The notes: generated by a model not told the origin, from the letters alone. A stretch of 27,465 bases of DNA from an uncultured Clostridia bacterium (GCA_934500865.1 CAKSUD010000019.1:1-27465), one strand, 5' to 3'. Positions 15,434-23,906 are shown, counted from the stretch's first letter. Translations and numbers: made by a program.

Positions 15434-16288
15434 ATGACTGGAAAAATAGTAAAAGCAATAAGTGGTTTTTATTATATAGAGTTTGAATATAAAATTTATG
15501 AGTGTAGGGCAAAAGGAATTTTAAAGAAAAACAACATAAGTCCAATGGTCGGAGATAATGCGGAATTTGAAGAAATAGGTGAAAATGTTGGTAATTTGAT
15601 TAGAGTTGTTGACAGAAAAAATGCATTAATTCGTCCGCCTATTGCTAATATTGATAAAGTTATTATTGTGGCTGCTGTAAAAAATCCGGAACCATCATTA
15701 TTATTCATTGACAAACAGCTTGTTTTCTTGGAAAAAATGAAAATCCCTGCGACAATATGTCTTAATAAAGTAGACATAGGCGAGGCAGAGAAGATAAAGG
15801 AAATATATGAAAAAATAGGATACGATGTAATTCTAACGAGTGTAAAAGAGAAGAAAGGTATTGAAGAATTAAGGGAAAATATAAATGGAAAAGCAGTTGC
15901 GTTCGTTGGGAATTCCGGTGTTGGAAAGTCTAGTCTTACAAATCAGCTTATGAATGAAGTTATAATGCAAGAAGGAAATTTGAGCAAGATAGAAAGAGGA
16001 AAACAAACAACTAGACATTCTGAGCTTCTAAAGGTTGATGATAACACATATATTATTGATACACCTGGTTTTTCAAGTTTTGAACTTGATGAAATAGAAG
16101 CTAGTGAAGTTGCACCGCTTTTTATAGAGTTTAATAAATATTTTTCTAAGTGTAGGTATAGAGACTGCAGACATGTACTAGAAGATGAATGTGGAGTTAG
16201 AATTGCTGTAGAAAGTGGTGAAATTTCAAGAGAAAGATTTGAAGATTTTAAAATTATATATGATGAGGTTCAAAAGAGGAGGAAATAA
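15434..16288 (+). CDS. rsgA: Ribosome small-subunit GTPase RsgA
   Basis: A 284-residue circularly permuted GTPase that tests or matures the 30S subunit. An OB-fold domain (about 1-65) comes first. The G motifs follow in the permuted order: G4 NKVD at 111-114, G1 GNSGVGKSS at 159-167, G3 DTPGF at 209-213. A C-terminal zinc site is formed by C240, C245, H247 and C253. Length is normal for RsgA (YloQ). GGGGGAG precedes the ATG. The rsgA position after prkC is conserved in Firmicutes. The next gene starts at the base directly after its stop. Confidence 0.95.
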   Translation: MTGKIVKAISGFYYIEFEYKIYECRAKGILKKNNISPMVGDNAEFEEIGENVGNLIRVVDRKNALIRPPIANIDKVIIVAAVKNPEPSLLFIDKQLVFLEKMKIPATICLNKVDIGEAEKIKEIYEKIGYDVILTSVKEKKGIEELRENINGKAVAFVGNSGVGKSSLTNQLMNEVIMQEGNLSKIERGKQTTRHSELLKVDDNTYIIDTPGFSSFELDEIEASEVAPLFIEFNKYFSKCRYRDCRHVLEDECGVRIAVESGEISRERFEDFKIIYDEVQKRRK

Positions 16289-16852
16289 ATGTATAAAAAA
16301 GTTAAATGGCCTGGGGGAGCATTACTTGCACCTGTACCCGCTGTGCTTGTTACTTGTGGAAATGAGAAGAGATCAAACGTTTTTACTGTTGCTTGGACAG
16401 GAATTTTAAATACAATACCTGCAAAGACATATATTGCTGTAAGAAAAGAGAGATTTTCATATAATTTAATAAAGAACAGTGGAGAGTTTGCTATAAATTT
16501 AACTACTAAAGATTTAGTGAAAGCTACCGATTTTTGTGGAGTTAGGTCAGGAAAAGATATAAATAAGTTTAAAGTTATGAATTTAACAAAACAGAAGGCG
16601 AATGAAATAAGTTGTCCGATAATTGGAGAGAGTCCTGTATCTATTGAATGTAAGGTTACGGATATAGTTAAGCTTGGGTCTCATGATATGTTTATGGCGG
16701 ATATTGTGGCTGTTGATGTTGCGGAGGACTTAATAGATAGTAAAGGAAGACTTGAGTTGGAAAAGGCCGGATTAATTGCATATTGTCACGGCGAATATTT
16801 TGCGTTAGGAGATAAACTTGGCAAATTCGGATATACAGTAAAGAAAAGATAG
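16289..16852 (+). CDS. Flavin reductase family (FMN-binding) protein
   Basis: A 187-residue protein of the flavin reductase-like domain family (PF01613). The split-barrel FMN-binding pattern is visible: PVPAVLVTC near 15-23, FTVAWTGILNT near 31-41, then ERFSYNLIKNSGEFAINL and the late GEYFALG. These proteins bind FMN and reduce or carry electrons in anaerobes, often with oxygen- or substrate-linked partners; the partner here is unknown. The ATG follows the rsgA stop with no gap, with AGAGGAGG before it, so the pair is translationally coupled. Rpe or thiamine genes usually sit here in related genomes. The gene ends inside a strong hairpin terminator. Confidence 0.85.
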   Translation: MYKKVKWPGGALLAPVPAVLVTCGNEKRSNVFTVAWTGILNTIPAKTYIAVRKERFSYNLIKNSGEFAINLTTKDLVKATDFCGVRSGKDINKFKVMNLTKQKANEISCPIIGESPVSIECKVTDIVKLGSHDMFMADIVAVDVAEDLIDSKGRLELEKAGLIAYCHGEYFALGDKLGKFGYTVKKR

Positions 16853-16883
16853 ATAACTGCTTACTTTGTAGGCAGTTATTTTT
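16853..16883 (+). terminator. Intrinsic terminator after the flavin reductase gene
   Basis: A 12-bp stem (16853-16864 with 16868-16879, one T-G pair) with a TTT loop, followed by T-rich sequence. It starts directly after the stop codon. Confidence 0.8.
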
Positions 16884-16893
16884 GTATAAATAC

Positions 16894-16922
16894 TTGAAAA
16901 GTATAAATTAATTATGTATAAT
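16894..16922 (+). promoter_or_regulatory. Strong sigma-A-type promoter of the membrane-protein pair
   Basis: TTGAAA at 16894-16899, a 17-base spacer and a perfect TATAAT at 16917-16922. It drives the tandem membrane-protein genes with a leader of about 50 bases. Confidence 0.77.
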
Positions 16923-16981
16923 TGATTAGCGAATAAAAATAGTTCAAATCCAAAAATAAATATTTTAGGAGGATTATCCGT

Positions 16982-17359
16982 ATGGCATCAAAAATTCTGA
17001 CACTTCTTGTAGTAACGATTGCAATGTTATTGGTGGTGGATTTTCTAGTAGTCGTGACACTAGTCGTGATACTATATTTAGGAAGGAAAAAATACCTATT
17101 AGGGACAATGTTGCTATTAACAGCTGTAAGTTGCACATTTTCTATGTTTTTCTTGTACTCCGTGTATCCTATTATACTGAACATAGCAGTGTTCATAGGA
17201 TTGGCTCTTTTGGCTGGAGTAACTATGTTTTTTGCACAAAAGGAATTGGAAGGAAATACTTATACTTATAAAGCGCTATCGATTGGTACTGTAGTGGAAT
17301 TGATAATGGCATTTCTTATTTTGGAGACGAATATGATAATGAGATTAGTTAGCATGTAG
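16982..17359 (+). CDS. Small four-helix membrane protein, first of a tandem pair
   Basis: A 125-residue, very hydrophobic protein that I do not recognise. About four membrane helices are seen (near 5-33, 37-60, 63-85 and 97-120). It begins MASKIL and ends MRLVSM, exactly as its downstream neighbour does. A central block (YLGRKKYLLG through FAQK) is 55% identical to the neighbour by my hand alignment (31 of 56). A six-residue insertion distinguishes its first loop. AGGAGG at 16967-16972 precedes the ATG. The pair lies in its own unit between a promoter and a terminator. No conserved catalytic residues are seen; a transporter, small stress or immunity protein are all open options. Confidence 0.78.
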   Translation: MASKILTLLVVTIAMLLVVDFLVVVTLVVILYLGRKKYLLGTMLLLTAVSCTFSMFFLYSVYPIILNIAVFIGLALLAGVTMFFAQKELEGNTYTYKALSIGTVVELIMAFLILETNMIMRLVSM

Positions 17360-17375
17360 CAGGAGGAGTATCTGT

Positions 17376-17735
17376 ATGGCATCAAAAATTCTGGCATTCC
17401 TTATGGTGATGATTGTAATGTTGCCGGTCATGTATTTTGTCTTAGGCGGAATAAAATATTTAAAAAGGGCAAGATACTTGTTGGGGGGAATGATTCTATT
17501 AGCAGCTGCAAATTGTATATTTTCTATGTTTTTCTTGTACTTTGCATATTCTATTGTATGGAGTATTACAGTAAGTATAGAATTAGCTGCTTTTATTGCG
17601 ATAACTGTATTTTTAGCACAAAAAGCATGTGGCAAAAAGAATTATATAGCTCTTCTTACATCTATCTTAACTGGAATTGTAATGTCAAGTCTTATGATAT
17701 TAACGAGTATGGTAATGAGATTAGTTAGCATGTAA
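17376..17735 (+). CDS. Small four-helix membrane protein, second of a tandem pair
   Basis: A 119-residue paralogue of the preceding protein, with the same MASKIL start, FSMFFLY core and MRLVSM end. The polar spacer KRARYLLG lies between helices 1 and 2, and Lys-Ala-Cys-Gly-Lys-Lys-Asn between helices 3 and 4. AGGAGG at 17361-17366 lies directly after the first gene's stop, so the two are probably translated from one mRNA. The duplicated DNA still contains stretches of 20-23 identical bases at the start, middle and end of both genes. It ends at a strong terminator. Function unknown; possibly a duplicated helper or immunity protein. Confidence 0.77.
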   Translation: MASKILAFLMVMIVMLPVMYFVLGGIKYLKRARYLLGGMILLAAANCIFSMFFLYFAYSIVWSITVSIELAAFIAITVFLAQKACGKKNYIALLTSILTGIVMSSLMILTSMVMRLVSM

Positions 17736-17742
17736 AATTAGG

Positions 17743-17771
17743 CCAACCTTTAATGAAGGTTGGCTTTTTTC
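17743..17771 (+). terminator. Intrinsic terminator after the membrane-protein pair
   Basis: A perfect 9-bp stem, GCCAACCTT/AAGGTTGGC, with a TAATG loop and six T residues after it. Confidence 0.92.
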
Positions 17772-17804
17772 TGTGTTCAAAAAGAAAAAACAAATTTAAA
17801 TTTA

Positions 17805-17833
17805 TTGACGAAGAAGGTAAAAACATATATAAT
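17805..17833 (+). promoter_or_regulatory. Strong sigma-A-type promoter of the cmk unit
   Basis: TTGACG at 17805-17810, a 17-base spacer and a perfect TATAAT at 17828-17833. It follows the preceding terminator and lies about 33 bases before the cmk start. Confidence 0.78.
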
Positions 17834-17865
17834 TTTTATGGAAATTTCGAGAGGAGTGTTTTATT

Positions 17866-18531
17866 TTGGAGAAACAAATATCGATTGCTATTGACGGACC
17901 TGTTGGAGCCGGAAAAAGTACTATTGCGAGAATGGTTGCAAAAAAACTTAATATAATATATGTAGATACAGGTGCGATGTACAGAACGGTTGGGTTATAT
18001 GTTACAAGAAAAGGTTTAGACACTGCTAACTTTGATGATGTAAGAAGTGTTATTAACGAAATAGAATTAGATGTAAAACTTTCGAACAAAGGGCAATTGA
18101 TATTTCTAAATGGTGAAAATGTTACTGATTTAATTAGAACTCCTGAGATTTCTATGGCGGCTTCTAATGTTTCGGCAGTTCCTGAAGTTAGAGAAAGACT
18201 TGTTAATATTCAAAGGGACTTGGCTAAGTCTAAAAGTGTAGTTATGGACGGAAGAGACATAGGAACTGTTGTATTACCGAATGCAAGTGCAAAGATTTAT
18301 CTAGTTGCAGATTTAGATGTAAGAGCTAATAGACGCTATAAAGAACTTCTTAATAAAGGACAGAATGTTACTTTTGAGGAAGTAAAAGAAGATATAATTA
18401 AAAGAGATAAAAATGATATGAGCCGTGCCACATCTCCGCTTAAGAAGGCTGATGATGCGGTTGAACTTGATACTACTAACCTTAATTTAGAGCAAGTCGT
18501 AGAGAAATTAATTGAGATTGTTAAAAATTAA
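17866..18531 (+). CDS. cmk: Cytidylate kinase, bacterial type
   Basis: A 221-residue CMP/dCMP kinase that feeds pyrimidine nucleotide synthesis. The Walker A is GPVGAGKST (11-19), then YVDTGAMYR, DGRDIGTVV and the lid RDKNDMSRATSPL. Length is typical. The start is TTG, chosen because GAGGAG lies 9 bases upstream. It begins the conserved clostridial series cmk-plsC-ispH-rpsA. With the archaeal-type kinase gene at 8493 the window holds two CMP-kinase-like proteins. Confidence 0.96.
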   Translation: MEKQISIAIDGPVGAGKSTIARMVAKKLNIIYVDTGAMYRTVGLYVTRKGLDTANFDDVRSVINEIELDVKLSNKGQLIFLNGENVTDLIRTPEISMAASNVSAVPEVRERLVNIQRDLAKSKSVVMDGRDIGTVVLPNASAKIYLVADLDVRANRRYKELLNKGQNVTFEEVKEDIIKRDKNDMSRATSPLKKADDAVELDTTNLNLEQVVEKLIEIVKN

Positions 18532-18549
18532 AGGGTGGAAGGATAAAAT

Positions 18550-19146
18550 ATGTTTAGAAAAATTATTGTTGCCATAGTAAAAGCATTTATGAAATGTTGG
18601 TTTAAAATAGATTTGGTTAATTACGAAAGATTTGAAAAAATCAAAACAGGTTGCATTGTAGCCCCAAATCACATTTCAGCTTGGGAAACTGTTATTATGC
18701 CGGTTTTATCTAAGAAAATAATGTATATGATGGCTAAAGAAGAATTATTTAAGAATAAATTTGTTGGTTGGTTTTTAAGACAAATGAAGGCTTTTCCTAT
18801 TGCACGTAAGAAAAATGATTTGGGAGCTATTAAAACATGTGTTAAGTTATTAAAAGAGGGCAAGGCAATTTGTATGTTCCCGGAAGGGACTAGAAGTAAA
18901 GACGGAACTATGAATTTTAAAACAGGTGTTTCTATGATAGCACATTCGGCGAAAGTGCCTGTAATTCCAGTTGGAATTGTCGCAGAGAATAATTTCAAAT
19001 TTAGGTCAGTTGTACATATTGTCTATGGTGAACCTATTTACTTTACAGATTACTACGATAAGAAGATTAACAAACAAGATTTAGCGGAAATGACAGATAA
19101 AATTAGAAACGGAGTTATTAAAGCTATGAACTCTGTTAAAAAGTAA
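18550..19146 (+). CDS. plsC: Lysophospholipid acyltransferase (PlsC family)
   Basis: A 198-residue acyltransferase that adds the second acyl chain to lysophosphatidate at the membrane. The glycerophosphate-binding motif FPEGTRS is at 110-116 and an acceptor-type block lies near VPVIPVGIV. The catalytic motif is normally HX4D; here it reads NHISAWE, with H41 and E46, that is HX4E. The codon is GAA (18684-18692 region), so this is an Asp-to-Glu change, not an ambiguity. GGGTGGAAGGA precedes the ATG. The cmk-plsC order is common in Clostridia. Function as acyltransferase is likely but the changed residue deserves care. Confidence 0.85.
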   Translation: MFRKIIVAIVKAFMKCWFKIDLVNYERFEKIKTGCIVAPNHISAWETVIMPVLSKKIMYMMAKEELFKNKFVGWFLRQMKAFPIARKKNDLGAIKTCVKLLKEGKAICMFPEGTRSKDGTMNFKTGVSMIAHSAKVPVIPVGIVAENNFKFRSVVHIVYGEPIYFTDYYDKKINKQDLAEMTDKIRNGVIKAMNSVKK

Positions 19147-19170
19147 AAAATGTTTATATAATTTAGTATT

Positions 19171-19195
19171 GAGCTTTTATAGCTCTTTCTTTTTT
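19171..19195 (+). terminator. Weak hairpin with T-tail between plsC and ispH
   Basis: A 5-bp stem GAGCT/AGCTC with a TTTAT loop followed by TTTCTTTTTT. It may reduce read-through into ispH. A TATAAT at 19157-19162 lacks a -35. Confidence 0.38.
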
Positions 19196-19209
19196 GAGGA
19201 GGGAGTTCT

Positions 19210-20070
19210 ATGGAAATAATCGTTGGGAAAACGGCAGGTTTTTGCTATGGTGTAAAACGTGCTATTGATTTTTCAAAAGAAACATTGAGCAATAATAAAA
19301 ATGTATATAGCATTGGAAGTATAGTACATAATAAAGTTGTTAACAAGGATTTAGAAGATAGAGGACTTATTTTTAAAAAAGATTTAGATGAAGTCCCTAA
19401 TGGAAGTAGTGTAATAATAAGAGCGCACGGAATTACAAGTGATGAGCTTAATAAATGCAAAAGCAAGAATTTAAATATTATAGACACAACTTGTCCAAAC
19501 GTTAAAAAGATACACGAAATTGTGAATAAGTATTCTAAAGATGGATACAAAATTATAATTATTGGGGATAATGGACATCCGGAGGTAGTAGGAATAAGTG
19601 GCTGGACTAATGGAAATTATATTGTTATAAAAAACATAGATGAACTTAAAAACATGGATTTATCTAAAGTTTGTGTAGTTTCACAAACAACTATGAATTT
19701 TGACACGAGCAAGGAAATAATAGATTATATAAAAAGTCATTCTGAAAACGCTGTTACATTTGATACGGTATGCCGTGCAAGTGAGAATAGGCAAAATGAG
19801 TTAAAGAGTTTGGCGAAAGATGCGGATTACACAATTATTATTGGAGATAAGGCAAGCGCAAATTCAAACAGATTGTATGAAATTGCAAAAGAATTTTGTA
19901 AAAATTCACAATTTATTGAAAATGTTGACGAATTACACTTGAATTTTTTGGAACAATCGTGTAAAATATTAGTTATGGCTGGGGCATCCACGCCTCAGGA
20001 ACTTATAAATGCAGTTGTAGAAAAATTACAACAAAATTATGTCTATGAAGGGATGGATAATCGTGGGTAA
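19210..20070 (+). CDS. ispH: 4-hydroxy-3-methylbut-2-enyl diphosphate reductase
   Basis: A 286-residue iron-sulfur enzyme that makes isopentenyl and dimethylallyl diphosphate in the last step of the MEP pathway. The three cluster cysteines are C12, C95 and C188. Substrate-binding histidines H40, H73 and H123 and the GHPE glutamate E125 are present, with SQTT (T160) and SANSNRL at the end. Length is normal. GAGGAGGGAG gives a strong start. In many Clostridia ispH is fused to ribosomal protein S1; here the two genes are separate but overlap, in different frames. This implies an isoprenoid MEP pathway in the organism. Confidence 0.96.
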   Translation: MEIIVGKTAGFCYGVKRAIDFSKETLSNNKNVYSIGSIVHNKVVNKDLEDRGLIFKKDLDEVPNGSSVIIRAHGITSDELNKCKSKNLNIIDTTCPNVKKIHEIVNKYSKDGYKIIIIGDNGHPEVVGISGWTNGNYIVIKNIDELKNMDLSKVCVVSQTTMNFDTSKEIIDYIKSHSENAVTFDTVCRASENRQNELKSLAKDADYTIIIGDKASANSNRLYEIAKEFCKNSQFIENVDELHLNFLEQSCKILVMAGASTPQELINAVVEKLQQNYVYEGMDNRG

Positions 20071-21181
20071 AGAAGCAATGGATTTTGAACAAATGTTAGA
20101 GGAATCATTAAAGGAGATTCGTTCTGGAAGTATCATAAAAGGAGTTATCGCTAATGTTTCAAATGGAAATATTATTATAGATTTGGGATTAAAGTACGAC
20201 GGTATAATGCCATATTCTGAATATTCAGATGAAGCAGATGCAAACCCTGAAAAAGAGTTGAAAGTCGGAGACGAAATCGAAGCTTATGTTGTTAGAGTAA
20301 ACGATATGGAAGGAACAGTATTACTTTCAAGAAGAAAAATTGAAGGTATGAGAATGTGGGAAAACATTGATAAATGGGTTGAAGAAAAGAAACCTGTTAC
20401 AGTAAAAGTAACTAAGGAAGTAGGAGCTGGATTACTTGCTAATAAAAACGGAATTCAAGTATTTATTCCAGCATCACAACTTGCTGAAAGAAATGTTGAC
20501 TTAAAAGAATATGTTGGAAGAAATATTACAGTTAGATTCTTAGAAGTTAATAAGGATAGAAGAAAAGTTATAGCTTCTGAAAGAGTTATCGCTAGAGAAG
20601 AAAGAAGTGCAAGACAAGCTGAAGCTTGGGCTAAGATAAAAGTTGGAGCAGAACTTCAAGGAACAGTTAAGCAAATTGAAAAATTCGGTGCTTTCATCGA
20701 TTTAGGTGGAGTAGATGGATTAGTTCATGTTTCTGAATTATCTTGGGGAAGAATTAAATCTCCAGCTGATGTTTTATCTGTTGGACAAGTTGTAAATGTT
20801 TATGTTTTATCTGTTGACGAAGAAAAGAAGAAGATTTCATTAGGATATAGAAGAGCAGAAGATAATCCTTGGAACAACATTGAAGCTAAGTACAAAGTAG
20901 GAGATGTTGTAGAAGTTAAGATTGAAAGAATAGTACCATTTGGTGCTTTCGCACAAATCGAACTTGGACTAGAAGGATTAATTCACATTTCACAAATTTC
21001 TCATAAGAGAATAGGAAATCCTTCTGAAGTTCTTAAAGTTGGTCAATATGTAAATGCTAAGATTATGGAAATTGATACAGAAAAGAAAAAGATTGAACTT
21101 AGCATGAAAGAATTAGAAGAACCTGAATTAGATATTAAAGCTAATGAAGAACCTGCTAAAGAAGAAAAAATCGAAGAATAA
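20063..21181 (+). CDS. rpsA: 30S ribosomal protein S1, four S1 domains
   Basis: A 372-residue protein with four S1 RNA-binding domains, at about 22-92, 108-178, 195-264 and 280-350, followed by an acidic/Lys-rich tail. It aids initiation on mRNA and may not be essential in Gram-positive bacteria. The open frame begins at 20039. The chosen GTG start at 20063 overlaps the ispH stop by 8 bases and has AAGGGA 9 bases upstream; an ATG at 20078 is also possible. Domains 3 and 4 are the classical FGAF types (KFGAFIDLG, PFGAFAQIE). Expression may depend on ispH translation. Confidence 0.93.
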   Translation: MGKEAMDFEQMLEESLKEIRSGSIIKGVIANVSNGNIIIDLGLKYDGIMPYSEYSDEADANPEKELKVGDEIEAYVVRVNDMEGTVLLSRRKIEGMRMWENIDKWVEEKKPVTVKVTKEVGAGLLANKNGIQVFIPASQLAERNVDLKEYVGRNITVRFLEVNKDRRKVIASERVIAREERSARQAEAWAKIKVGAELQGTVKQIEKFGAFIDLGGVDGLVHVSELSWGRIKSPADVLSVGQVVNVYVLSVDEEKKKISLGYRRAEDNPWNNIEAKYKVGDVVEVKIERIVPFGAFAQIELGLEGLIHISQISHKRIGNPSEVLKVGQYVNAKIMEIDTEKKKIELSMKELEEPELDIKANEEPAKEEKIEE

Positions 21182-21220
21182 TACAGTTAAATAGAACTGA
21201 GCTGATAATTAAAATGCCTA

Positions 21221-21250
21221 AAATAGTGTTCTTTTCAGAACACTATTTTT
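21221..21250 (+). terminator. Intrinsic terminator after rpsA
   Basis: A 9-bp stem (TAGTGTTCT with AGAACACTA) with a TTTC loop, extended by A-T pairs and followed by T residues. It closes the cmk-rpsA unit. Confidence 0.9.
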
Positions 21251-21303
21251 AAGGATAATTATATAATTATGTATACAAGATTTGAAAGGAATGGAAAAGA
21301 TTT

Positions 21304-23130
21304 ATGGTAGAGAGAAAAGATATTAGAAATATCGCTATAATCGCACACGTTGACCACGGAAAAACAACTTTGGTTGATGTTATGTTAAAACAAAGCGGAA
21401 CATTCAGAGCCAACGAGCAAACTGCCGAGAGAATGATGGATTCTAACGACCTAGAAAAGGAAAGAGGTATTACAATTCTTTCTAAGAATACTGCAATCCA
21501 TTATAAAGATGTAAAAATCAATATAGTAGACACACCGGGACACGCTGATTTTGGTGGAGAAGTTGAACGTGTATTAAAGATGGTTGATGGAGTTTTACTT
21601 TTGGTTGATGCTTTTGAAGGTCCTATGCCTCAAACAAAATTCGTTTTAAGCAAAGCGTTAAAGCTTAACTTAAAACCAATTGTTGTTATCAACAAGATAG
21701 ATAAACCTAATGCAAGACCTTTAGAAGTTGTAGATAAGGTTTTAGACTTATTTATTGAGCTTGAAGCAACAGATGAGCAATTAGATTTCCCTGTAATATA
21801 TGTTTCAGGAAAAACAGGTATTGCTAAGACAGATATAGATGAAGAAGCAACAGACTTAAAACCATTATTTGATATTATTTTGGAGAAAGTTCCCGCACCA
21901 AAGGGGGAAATTGATGCACCACTTCAAGTATTAGTTTCTAACGTAGACTATGATGATTATGTAGGTAAAATCGCTGTAGGAAGAATTGAAAGAGGAAGAA
22001 TTAGAAACGGTCAAAATATTATGCTATGCGGTGGGCATAACAACACTAATAAAAATGGTAAAGTTAGCAAGTTATATACATATTCCGGCTTAAAGAAAGT
22101 TGAAATAGATGAAGCAAGTATGGGAGATATAGTTGCATTCTCAGGAATTGCTGATGTTAACATTGGTGATACAGTTTGTGATCCTGAATGTGTAGAACCT
22201 TTACCATTCGTAAATATTGACGAACCAACACTTTCAATGACAATTGGTGTAAATAACGGACCATTTGCCGGAAAAGAAGGAGAATTCGTAACCTCAAGAC
22301 ATATAAGAGATAGACTATTTAAAGAAGTTCAAACAAACTTGAGCTTAAGAGTAGAAGAAACAGATTCAGCAGATACATTTAAGGTTTCAGGCCGTGGAGA
22401 ATTACATCTTTCAGTTCTTATTGAAAATATGAGAAGACAAGGATTCGAAATGATAGTATCTCGTCCAAAAGTTATTTACAAGGAAATTGACGGAGTTATG
22501 TGCGAGCCGGTAGAACACCTTGTAATAGATGTTCCAGAAGAACATATGGGTATAGTTATGGAAAAACTAGGACTAAGAAAAGCAGAAATGATTAATATGG
22601 CTCCTGGTAACCAAGGATATACAAGACTTGAATTTAGAATCCCTTCAAGAGGATTAATCGGATATAGGTCAGAATTCCTAACAGATACAAAGGGAACAGG
22701 AATTATGAATCACTTATTCGATGGATATCAACCAACTAAAGGTGAAATTAATTCACGTTTAAGAGGTGTTTTAGTAGCATTTGAATCAGGTGAAGCTGTA
22801 ACTTACGGACTATATAATGCCGAAGAACGTGGAGAATTATTTATTACTCCTGGAACACAAGTTTATGAGGGAATGATTGTCGGAGTTAATGCTAAGAATG
22901 AAGATGTAGTTGTAAACGTATGTAAGAAAAAGCACGTTACAAACATGAGAGCATCAGGTTCAGACGAAGCGTTAAGATTATCTCCACCAAGACAATTAAC
23001 ACTAGAACAAGCATTAGAATTTATTGCTGATGATGAGCTCGTAGAAGTAACACCACAAAATATAAGATTAAGAAAGAAAATTTTAAATAAAGAACAAAGA
23101 GCAAAAGCAGAAAGCAAAATGAGAACATAA
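21304..23130 (+). CDS. typA: Translational GTPase TypA/BipA
   Basis: A 608-residue EF-G-like GTPase that acts on ribosomes under stress and in large-subunit assembly. The GTP motifs are G1 AHVDHGKTT (14-22), G2 RGITI, G3 DTPGHAD and G4 NKID. The C-terminal part follows the BipA pattern (RGLIGYRSEFLTDTKGTGIMNH, then KKKHVTNMRASGSDE). Length is normal. The ATG start has AAAGGA 13 bases upstream, and an overlapping out-of-frame ATG at 21291 makes this spacing unusual. A TATAAT at 21262-21267 could be a -10 but has no convincing -35. It ends at a strong terminator. Confidence 0.96.
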   Translation: MVERKDIRNIAIIAHVDHGKTTLVDVMLKQSGTFRANEQTAERMMDSNDLEKERGITILSKNTAIHYKDVKINIVDTPGHADFGGEVERVLKMVDGVLLLVDAFEGPMPQTKFVLSKALKLNLKPIVVINKIDKPNARPLEVVDKVLDLFIELEATDEQLDFPVIYVSGKTGIAKTDIDEEATDLKPLFDIILEKVPAPKGEIDAPLQVLVSNVDYDDYVGKIAVGRIERGRIRNGQNIMLCGGHNNTNKNGKVSKLYTYSGLKKVEIDEASMGDIVAFSGIADVNIGDTVCDPECVEPLPFVNIDEPTLSMTIGVNNGPFAGKEGEFVTSRHIRDRLFKEVQTNLSLRVEETDSADTFKVSGRGELHLSVLIENMRRQGFEMIVSRPKVIYKEIDGVMCEPVEHLVIDVPEEHMGIVMEKLGLRKAEMINMAPGNQGYTRLEFRIPSRGLIGYRSEFLTDTKGTGIMNHLFDGYQPTKGEINSRLRGVLVAFESGEAVTYGLYNAEERGELFITPGTQVYEGMIVGVNAKNEDVVVNVCKKKHVTNMRASGSDEALRLSPPRQLTLEQALEFIADDELVEVTPQNIRLRKKILNKEQRAKAESKMRT

Positions 23131-23133
23131 TGT

Positions 23134-23160
23134 AAAAGACCGTAGAAATACGGTCTTTTT
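23134..23160 (+). terminator. Intrinsic terminator after typA
   Basis: An 11-bp stem including GACCGTA/TACGGTC with a GAAA tetraloop and a T-tail. Confidence 0.92.
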
Positions 23161-23222
23161 GCTTTTTAAAAAAGGTTTTTATTATCTAAATATCGTAATT
23201 TTACATTGAGGTGAGAAAGAGG

Positions 23223-23906
23223 ATGATATTTTTCGATATTGATGGAACGTTACTTGACCATAAGGGAGCAGAATTAGAAGGAATCAAGGCTTTTTATAAA
23301 GCTAATGGTTTTGATAAAATATGCAGTTTTGATGAATTCCAAAATGCATGGATACAATACTCAGATAAGAATTTTGAAAAGTTCTTGAAGAAAGAGTGTA
23401 GTTTTGAGGAGCAACGTGCAATGAGAATTATTGATGTATATAATGAGTTTGGAAAAGAAATTGAATATGATATCTCTCTGGTTAAGTTCTCGGATTATCT
23501 AAAAGCTTATGAAGAGGCTTGGAAATCATATGATGATGTAATAGAATGTTTAGATTCGTTAAAAGGATACAAGCTTGGAATAATTAGTAATGGCGATTAT
23601 AATCAACAGGTAAGTAAACTAAAGAAAATGAAAATAGATAAATATTTTTGTGATATCGTTACGGCTGGAGAGGTAGGATACGCAAAGCCAGACAGTAAGA
23701 TTTTCGAAATAGCTTGCGAAAGAAACGGAGTAGCAATAAAAGAGGCTTATTATATTGGAGATAACGTGAAAACAGATATAATTCCGACAAATAAGATTGG
23801 AATGAGGGGTATTTTAATAGATAGAAATAAAAAGATTAATAGAGAGGAAAACATAAAGCGAATTTATTCATTAAGAGATGTAAAAAAATGTTTTTTAATT
23901 TATTGA
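23223..23906 (+). CDS. HAD-superfamily hydrolase (YjjG-like phosphatase)
   Basis: A 227-residue HAD phosphatase. Motif I FDIDGT contains the nucleophile D5 and acid/base D7, motif II is ISNGD, motif III is the Lys in AKPDS, and motif IV is GDNVKTDI. The helical cap between motifs I and II suggests the C1-type cap of pyrimidine 5'-nucleotidase-like (YjjG) enzymes; the substrate is not known. The frame is open from a GTG at 23211. GAGGTGA at 23208-23214 with an 8-base spacing points to the ATG at 23223, which gives a family-like N-terminus. The -35 of the next unit overlaps its stop. Confidence 0.85.
   Translation: MIFFDIDGTLLDHKGAELEGIKAFYKANGFDKICSFDEFQNAWIQYSDKNFEKFLKKECSFEEQRAMRIIDVYNEFGKEIEYDISLVKFSDYLKAYEEAWKSYDDVIECLDSLKGYKLGIISNGDYNQQVSKLKKMKIDKYFCDIVTAGEVGYAKPDSKIFEIACERNGVAIKEAYYIGDNVKTDIIPTNKIGMRGILIDRNKKINREENIKRIYSLRDVKKCFLIY

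Noticed and set aside
17753..17956. A 67-codon open frame across the cmk promoter and start
   Set aside because: It starts inside a terminator, has no ribosome site and runs out of frame through cmk; the TTG cmk start is much better supported.
21262..21267. TATAAT before typA as a promoter
   Set aside because: No -35 at 16-18 bases upstream; that place is taken by the rpsA terminator, so it is not listed as a feature.
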